From Pilatotrama ljubarskyi (taxonomy: Eukaryota; Basidiomycota; Agaricomycetes; Polyporales; Polyporaceae), in the NCBI GenBank assembly GCA_022385805.1, contig MU277693.1, forward strand, positions 124,001 through 188,000: 64,000 nucleotides of DNA, read 5' to 3'. The translations under genes were made by a program, and so were the position numbers. Under the pieces are notes generated by a model. That model saw only the letters and a list, made by a program, of their open reading frames with translations. It had not been told where the DNA came from and searched no databases. This document shows, one piece after another, positions 57,648-64,000 of the stretch (its first letter is position 1; each line of letters starts with the position of its first letter).

Positions 57648-60600
57648 TGCTCCTGCAGGTGCGTAGGAGAGAGAACGAGGCCAGGCGTACGTAGCGGCCG
57701 GTTGATAACCTCGGCGCGACAAAATCCGACAGGACGGGCCCTTGCCGAGCGATATATACGGCAGTCTTGACGCCAATTCCATTGAACAGCCAAGTGTGGT
57801 CGACCCTCACATGAACGGATGCATGGAGAAGGGTCGCAACTCGGTTCAGCTCCTGCACGGGCACGGGCACACCCAACGCACCGGAACTCAGGCGATCCAG
57901 CGCGAAACGCGTCGCAAGGAGCGCACCGACCGCCACAGTCAGGGGCTAGGCGCACGAGGGGCATACCAAGTCGCCGTCCAGGTGACCCTCAGTGCGCTCA
58001 AGGGACTGTTGACTTACCCGTCCAACCCGCAACAAGAAGGCACGAGACGGCGGAACAGCACAGGTCTGACGTCGGTGGTGTCTTGAGTTGGTCGAGAACG
58101 TGGGCTGGCTGTGCTCTCCAGGCATCATCTGGACTGCAGTGGGCGGCACGTCAAGCGCTTCTAATCGCACCTAGTGCGAGGCCTGCGCAACAAAAGGCGG
58201 CGCAAAGGCCTAATGTGGCTCTTTCCTTTGCGGAACACACCTGGTGTGATAGCCCCGCGCACTGGCCCTCGGAGCGTTTGATGTATAGCACAACGGCGCG
58301 GTCCTGCGCCGGAAAATGATGAATCAGACGACGTACTGGGAGCGGATCAGCACCTTTGAAGACCAAGCGAATCCTCGCGTAGCAAAATGTAGCTGGTCAT
58401 GGCCCTGCACGAATACTTGTGCTCAATCCTGAGAGGTCCCGTGCTCGAACAGGAGTTGGCCTGAGGCAGATACCAAGCTCCGGGAGCAAGACCATTATAG
58501 CTAGTGAAGAACTACCTAACCTAAGAGATGAGTCGATAGCTGCTTGATAGAACCTTGGCGCCATGCCACATACCTATGCACAATATGAAGGGCGGCATGC
58601 CGTCTCTCAGACGCAACGCCCGTGTAGAGTTTGAGCGCCCTCGAGGCAACCCAAGACATGCTATGTCGGAGTGGGTGGGATGTGGGCGGCGAGCCTGAAG
58701 CAAGCTAAGCGAAGGCGGGTGCATACGGGCGCAAGCTTGTTCTTTGCAGTCGTGCCCCGGCGTCGACGTCGGCGGTTACGTGAGATTGAATATGGGGGAC
58801 CGGGGCGTCAGGCGATGACGCCAAAGAGGGTGGTGCTGGAACGAAAGCGTTTTCAGAGGGAGACGGCGTCGCACGACAAATCTGCTAGTTCTTTGCCTGA
58901 CACTCTGGCGTCCAGGAAAAGGAAGGGCCCTCCTGAATCCGCGCAGTCCCATACACTCTAGCTCCGTATCTAGCGTAACTATCACGCGCAAGAGGGCTGG
59001 TGGCCGCGCAATGGGGAGCCTCTCTGCGTCGGAAGTCATCGCGGTGTCTTGATACGTACATGCAGAAGACAAGCAGCACGTGTCATCGCTATGCCGTGGC
59101 CGAAGCTTCTTCGCGTGCAAGTGAGAAATGACTTTCTGCAAATAGCAAAGGGAACCCATATCAACGTACCCCTTGGTGATTTCAAAGCAGATAGTAAGCG
59201 TTGCTTTCTCCTCTTCTAGGAGGTACGAGCGTCCTTGTATCGGACTCGGAGTCCGCGTTAAGAACGCGAGATTTCGAAGTTTCCCTCGGCAGCCGGGCTG
59301 CGGCACGCACCTTGGAAAGCGGCTGCGAAGTGCCGGGCGAGATCTGAAAGTTGAACGATCATCGGTCATTTGGCCAATTGAGCAGTGATGTGCCGTGGAT
59401 AAGCCATTCGCTCTTTCAGCAGCAAGCCACGGATGCGGTCATCAAGGGCTCACGAGCGTCTGCACAGCGCGTGCATGCTTGCCATGAACCGCCTAAGAGG
59501 ATATGATCCACGACAACATGTCGACTATTTGACATGGTGAAAATGCACAACTGATGAGTGGCATATCAATACAAACCAGTGCACAGCCAAGAGAATGGCG
59601 AGGCTCACCATGAAGAGATCGTCTACATTGCAGCCACCATCGGCCGACAATGATGTGTAGCTTTCTCATGCCAAAAGCGTCTTCCAACGCCCGCGCTGTG
59701 ATGCGGAAGTAGCCTTGGAGTGGCGAGTACTCACGACTGTCCCGATAACGCACGGAACGAACAGATCGTGGAAAGGGCGGCCCATGACGTGCGTAGCCGT
59801 AGCGCGCGGAATGCCGATGTGGCGTTGTCCATTGTCGAGAATGCCGTTGTGACGGAGCTGGAAGCAAGAGAAGTCGGCGGTGAGGCCCGGGCACAGACAC
59901 GGGTGCGATTGCACGTTTACAGCAGCGTCCGAGAATTGAGATCCATGGGAGCGGCGAGGACGCGTGGGGATTAGTAGGTGAGGTACCCGTCCGAGATCCA
60001 GGAACCGAGCTATGTGCTCAGCGGGAGTTCGGACAGCCCCGCGAAAGAGCCCGGGCTTATTTTCGCCATAACTAGACCGGCGAAGTCCTCTACTGAGTGT
60101 ATCAACCCCCTGCGAACGTCCATGTGCTTCAGCTGGGTTCACGAGGGTCCTTGCAGATCTGGAGCCCCCGGCGCCACAGGCTAGAACCAATGTGTTCAAC
60201 CCAACCCCGGGCGAATGTACTGTACTACTCACGATAGTGCGGGGCCAGGCGCATCTTGGGCGTCATCGAAGTTGCAATAGAACGGCTCCAGTGATGATGA
60301 CCAGAAGCAGAAGACGGATACCACTCTATAAGATGTGCGTTTAGCGCAGACCAAGTGACCCAGCTCTGAACCCTATCCCTTCCGAGAGCGGGAGTCGTAA
60401 TGCGGAGCTTGCACTTGAGGTTGTCCTTCAGCCGACACGGCGAGCACGCTGTGGGCGTTCAGAGCACAGGGTCTGGTGAAGCCTGCGAAGTCAGTGCTCG
60501 TCGGTACCCAGCATCCTGCCGTATGAGGATTTGTATTCTTCGGTCGCAGTAGTAACCGTCAGCAGCGAGGTGCAGGCGTGGAAACCAGAATGATCATCAG

Positions 60601-61837
60601 TTATGTTCATGTATGCGGAGATCGAACTCACATCCACCGCTTCGCTGAATTGGGATCATCCACCACACGGAACATGAATTGTGAAGCTTGCAGCCTGACC
60701 TGTAGAGTCCGATCAGAGACAAAACCCGCGGAACCTCCTTGTATAGGAAGGGTTTCGGACATGCCTCCGCCACAACACAGGCGCAGGACCGAATTCGACC
60801 GCAGCTCACGGCGTAGATTCCCTTGGTCCATGTAAGATGGTGCATCATGCAGGGTCTAACCGCAGACGTTCTAAGGTTCGACAGATGCATGTGCTCGCCA
60901 CCATACAGGGGCCTCCTTGATCACTCTCCGAAGCGTGGCGTGGGCCTCAATGGCCTGACCAAAGTATAGGACCGCGATTGGAGGCCAGCGAGCCGTATTC
61001 CTGGGCAGTCATACTGGAGCAAATTGACAGGGCGCGGAAATGAGCAAGTGAGAGAGACGCGAACCATGCTCTCACCGAGTACCGCGACCTTGGAGCCGGG
61101 CCATGCCTATTGCAGAAGGCGGAGCTCGTGGACGCCATCCTGCAACGTGGGGACGGTATAGGTAAGGCGTGTTGGATGCCGCCGGGTCCTGTGGCCGGTG
61201 TCTGAGGAAGCCAGGCCGCGCGTGAGAGGCGATCTCCACAGATATGGGCCTCGCTCACGGACATGTCCTTACCGTCTCTGCTATCGCACGCGGCCTCGTG
61301 AAGGTTGAAAGTCCGTGAAAGCTGTCAGAATACGTGAAGTAATGGAGGAATAGCGCATTCACCATGCTCATTGGGGTATGCGACGACCCGCTAGGAAAAT
61401 GTATTTTTGTTGATGTAAGTATATTCTGATGAAAAGGGTCGCGGACAGCCAAGAGAACATAACATGTCCAGCCGCTCGGAATGGTGCCTGGTCCTACTGA
61501 TTTATGTCAGCAAGTGACTACGAACGTAGCATTCAGATGTGAAGCAAGTAGTTCATCCCAAACAGAGATCCTGACCTACCACAGACCTCGGGTACTAGGG
61601 AAACCAATTGGGAGCACGAGACTGCGACCACATTTTGGAGCAGGCAGAGTGCGTTCGCTAGGCACGCGATTTTTTCTGAATCCCCCTCCAACCGCGCCCT
61701 TTGCTGTCAGATCATCCGTTGCGACAATGGACGTGCGTCTGACTGGGGACTAGCTCAGGCTGAATTCTTCCCTTGACGTCAGGATGCAAGCCTATGCGGG
61801 CCTTCCTAAGCAGATGGATTGCGCATAAAGCAGGGGC
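57648..61837. other. Unresolved stretch, 4.2 kb, possible decayed gene(s)
   Basis: No confident gene. Minus-strand frames bordered by splice-like signals occur at 58776-59369, 59666-60232 and 60947-61264, and a hydrophobic segment (GIRLLLLVIITGAVLLQL) can be read near 60270-60325. The position directly upstream of two DUF6534-like genes makes a third, degenerate copy conceivable, but none of the family's anchor motifs (LD-x-x-HS, TVENG, LNAR) was found. Confidence 0.3.
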
Positions 61838-62937
61838 CTATACACTCTCCATCGCCGGGCGCTTCTCCAGTACTCTGTCTACTATGCCGAACTGCAACGC
61901 TTCCTGCGCTGTACGTGATAGTAGACACAGTCAGTTTCGCGAGAAGCCGCATGCACGAAGGTTGCAGCGCACCTGTCATGAAGTAATCCCTCTCCAGCGC
62001 TTTCTCTGTTCGCAATTACACGTGAGTCTCCCAAGGAAGGGCGAAGACGAGAGCCACGTACGGAATCTGTCGAGGCCCTCCTGCACGCTTTCTCCTTCAT
62101 GAGCACAGTGCTTCTGGTATATCCCTGTCAGCACCTCTCGTACGCGGAGAATCTCCTTGGCATGAATGGCGATGTCAGTCGCTTGACCCGAAGCGCCACC
62201 AGATGGTTCTGGCGGCGGTATACTTGTGAGACTCGGTCTCCTATGCATGACTGGGAACACCCACGATGAATCATGATGCTTGAATGTGGTAGTGCATGCC
62301 GCTTGCCCTTCTCTCCTGCGGCGAGCAATAGCGAACCCATAGAGCATGCTTGTCCGACACAGTAAGTGTGTATAGGTGACGAGACATATTGCATCTGCAG
62401 CCACACGAGTCAACACCGCCTTCCGCGATACACATCGAGTAGCAAACTCACCGTATCATAGATGGCCAAACCAGCGGTTACGCTACCGCCCGGAGAGTTG
62501 ATGTATACGTGGATGGGCTTCGATGTCTCCTCCGCCTCAAGAAAGAGCAGCTGAGCGACTACAAGAGCAGAGTCATTGTCCATGATCTTGCGAACGTTTA
62601 GGTCGGGGCTTCCAAGCACGGGGATGCGCTTACCGGTCCGTAAAGCATGATCACCCGTTCCCGTAGCAAACGCGAGAATATGTCGTAGCTCCTCTCACCC
62701 CGACCCTGCATACAGTTCCATTCCTGAGCATGCAAGCAAGGATATGTGTACACTGACCGTCTGCTCAATGACAATTGGAACCAAATTGGCTGTTACCGGA
62801 TGTGCATGTCCACGCAGTGCGCTCCAGTCTCCTGCAAGCGGGTGAAGACGACGAGCGTGTCTGGCGATAGAAGGGGTTGTTTGTATCAGAGACTTCGCCA
62901 GGTCTCGCAAGCAAGCATGCTTCAGAGCAAAAGACAT
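61838..62937 (-). CDS. CLPP: ATP-dependent Clp protease proteolytic subunit, mitochondrial
   Basis: Serine protease of the mitochondrial matrix that forms the barrel of ClpXP. ATG at 62935-62937; the N-terminus [20 protein letters not shown], continuing to an Arg-rich RHARRLH, is a good presequence. [10 protein letters not shown] splices to [24 protein letters not shown], then [19 protein letters not shown] and [24 protein letters not shown]. The catalytic Ser is in [19 protein letters not shown] and the His in PHSSIMIHR. After [20 protein letters not shown] and [13 protein letters not shown] come ALERDYFMT and [18 protein letters not shown], which includes the catalytic Asp region. Stop TAG at 61838-61840. 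All parts of the fold are present over about six exons. Confidence 0.95.
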
Positions 62938-63258
62938 GTCGACTAGACCAACTCTCGTAGGAGATTGCCAGACCAAGGCTCGGAGGCGGAAGGAGAGGCG
63001 CGAGGATAGGCGCCGGTGCGTGTACCGCGTTCACGTGATGCACGCGTTTGCGCGCTACGGGAGCGGCCCAGCCACGCCAGTCGGCCGACTCTCTTTTCCC
63101 TCTCCTCCACCGCGGCCAGCTCGCGTCGCCCTCCACTGGCCCCATACCCGCCGAAACGTGCCATTATACGACACTATATACGCACAAGTGCCCATTAGCA
63201 CGACGAACGAGCCGACATGACGCACCGCTTACGCACGGAGAGGTCCACGGAGACTCCG
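62938..63258. promoter_or_regulatory. Bidirectional promoter region, CLPP / Brl1-like gene
   Basis: 321 bases separate the two divergent start codons. An ACTATATACG element near 63172 is TATA-like for the plus-strand gene. Otherwise no clear motif. Confidence 0.5.
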
Positions 63259-64000
63259 ATGGACTTCGAGTTCACCTCGAGACCAAGTAGCCATACGAAG
63301 CCCGTATGGGCAGCCCCTGGTCAAGACCCAAGCACACCGAGGAAACGTGAGTGTCTGAACGCTGTACGACAGAGTCTGCGCCCTCGGAACGCGAGCGGTT
63401 CTTGCCGTCACCATCCAGTCCGGAGGACTTAACCCTCGTCCCATTCATCTCGTCATACATCCCGCTCACACTCGTGCTAGGTACCTTTACGGACGTCAAT
63501 CCGTCAACACCTACATTTCCTGGTACACCTAGCGCTTCAGCCTGGCCCACCTTCGGCCAGCATAACAATGTCCCCTTCCTCTTTCAAGAGCCCGTCCCGC
63601 AGACGCCCCACACGCCCGCATGGGCACCACCAGCGAACTTCTCCCCCGAGAAGGCCTTTCCGCAGCCCGAGATCAAGGATGTAGACATGTCCGAGGCCGC
63701 GTCACCAGAAAAGGAGAAGGAAGGCGAGGGTGAACGGTCGCTCGCCGTAGGTGCGCTCCGGAGGGTGTTCAGGAAACGGAAGGCGAGGGAACGGAGCCAG
63801 GTCGGGCGTCGTCGTGCGAGAGTAGATGATGGGGAGAGTAGTGCGGAGGAGAGTGGCGAGGAGGACGACCGGTACGGGGCCGTCACGCGCAAGACGTCTA
63901 ATCACTACACCCTCAACCTTGCGGGTCCTGCGCCGCCTCAGTCTGACTTGCCGTATCGACTTCTTGGGTGTGTCTTCCCTAGTACTCCCTCTAAATTGCT
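63259..64000 (+). CDS. Brl1/Brr6-like nuclear envelope protein, 5' part
   Basis: Brl1/Brr6 proteins are small integral proteins of the nuclear envelope needed for nuclear pore assembly. I chose ATG at 63259-63261 (MDFEFTSRPSSHTKPVW); an in-frame ATG at 63217 would add 14 residues. Exon 1 (63259-63346) joins exon 2 (63481-63967) across a 134-nt intron, giving STPRKRTFTDVNPSTPTFPG. The chain continues with low-complexity Pro/Ser/Thr sequence, FGQHNNVPFLFQEPVP, then EIKDVDMSEAASPEKEKEGE and a basic block RRVFRKRKARERSQVGRRR. The exon ends TSNHYTLNLAGPAPPQSDLP followed by YRLLG, the entry to the first membrane helix in this family, with the next intron starting at 63968. The membrane and cysteine-bearing domain lies beyond the window, so the family call is provisional. 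Confidence 0.6.

Noticed and set aside
63347..63372. Alternative 26-nt intron in the Brl1-like gene (GTGAGT to ACAG)
   Set aside because: Too short for a fungal spliceosomal intron; the acceptor at 63478-63480 gives a 134-nt intron with a good branch-site-like CTCAC and a frame that continues smoothly.

Overview
The window is nuclear DNA of a basidiomycete fungus, most likely an Agaricomycete (mushroom or polypore type). The evidence is GC-rich coding exons split by many 45-70 bp GT-AG introns, serine- and proline-rich low-complexity protein tails, a tandem pair of DUF6534-like seven-helix membrane proteins, and orthologues of single-copy fungal housekeeping genes (Top2, chorismate synthase, Cyc8/Ssn6, Yap1-type bZIP, ClpP, Erf4). 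No species can be named from this sequence alone.

Layout. 1-1,233: 5' part of the mitochondrial ribosomal protein mL38 gene (minus), running off the left edge. 1,650-2,167: two intron-containing tRNA-Asn(GTT) genes. 2,536-4,715: secreted S28 serine carboxypeptidase (plus). 4,986-10,606: DNA topoisomerase II (minus). 11,333-13,556: a tandem pair of small unknown paralogues with identical exon architecture (minus). 15,594-18,199: NAA38 (minus) divergent from a CofD/YvcK-like protein (plus). 18,556-20,110: unknown protein ending in a Trp4/Cys4 tail (plus), convergent with chorismate synthase (minus, 20,370-21,845). 22,756-24,680: CobW-type GTPase (plus), flanked by two copies of a roughly 330 bp direct repeat that share a hairpin. 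25,400-26,223: DUF7704-type membrane protein (plus). 27,515-29,586: Yap1-type bZIP (minus). 35,581-37,163: ERF4/golgin-A7 palmitoylation subunit (minus). 39,937-43,954: Cyc8/Ssn6 TPR corepressor (minus). 50,147-50,558: a 64-residue SERF-like protein assembled from four small exons (plus). 52,388-57,647: two DUF6534-like genes (minus). 61,838-62,937: mitochondrial ClpP (minus), divergent from a Brl1/Brr6-like nuclear envelope gene (plus) cut by the right edge.

There is no operon logic. Neighbours share promoters where they are divergent (NAA38/CofD-like, ClpP/Brl1-like) and terminators where they are convergent. Gene-dense blocks alternate with long stretches (29.6-35.6, 37.2-39.9, 44.0-50.1 and 57.6-61.8 kb) in which I find no credible coding gene. 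The least-explained items are the tandem small-gene family at 11-13.6 kb, the structured repeat pair around the CobW gene, the Trp4/Cys4-tailed protein, and the unresolved stretches at 13.9-15.3 and 57.6-61.8 kb. Exon boundaries were assigned by eye from splice signals and homology in frame and are unverified.
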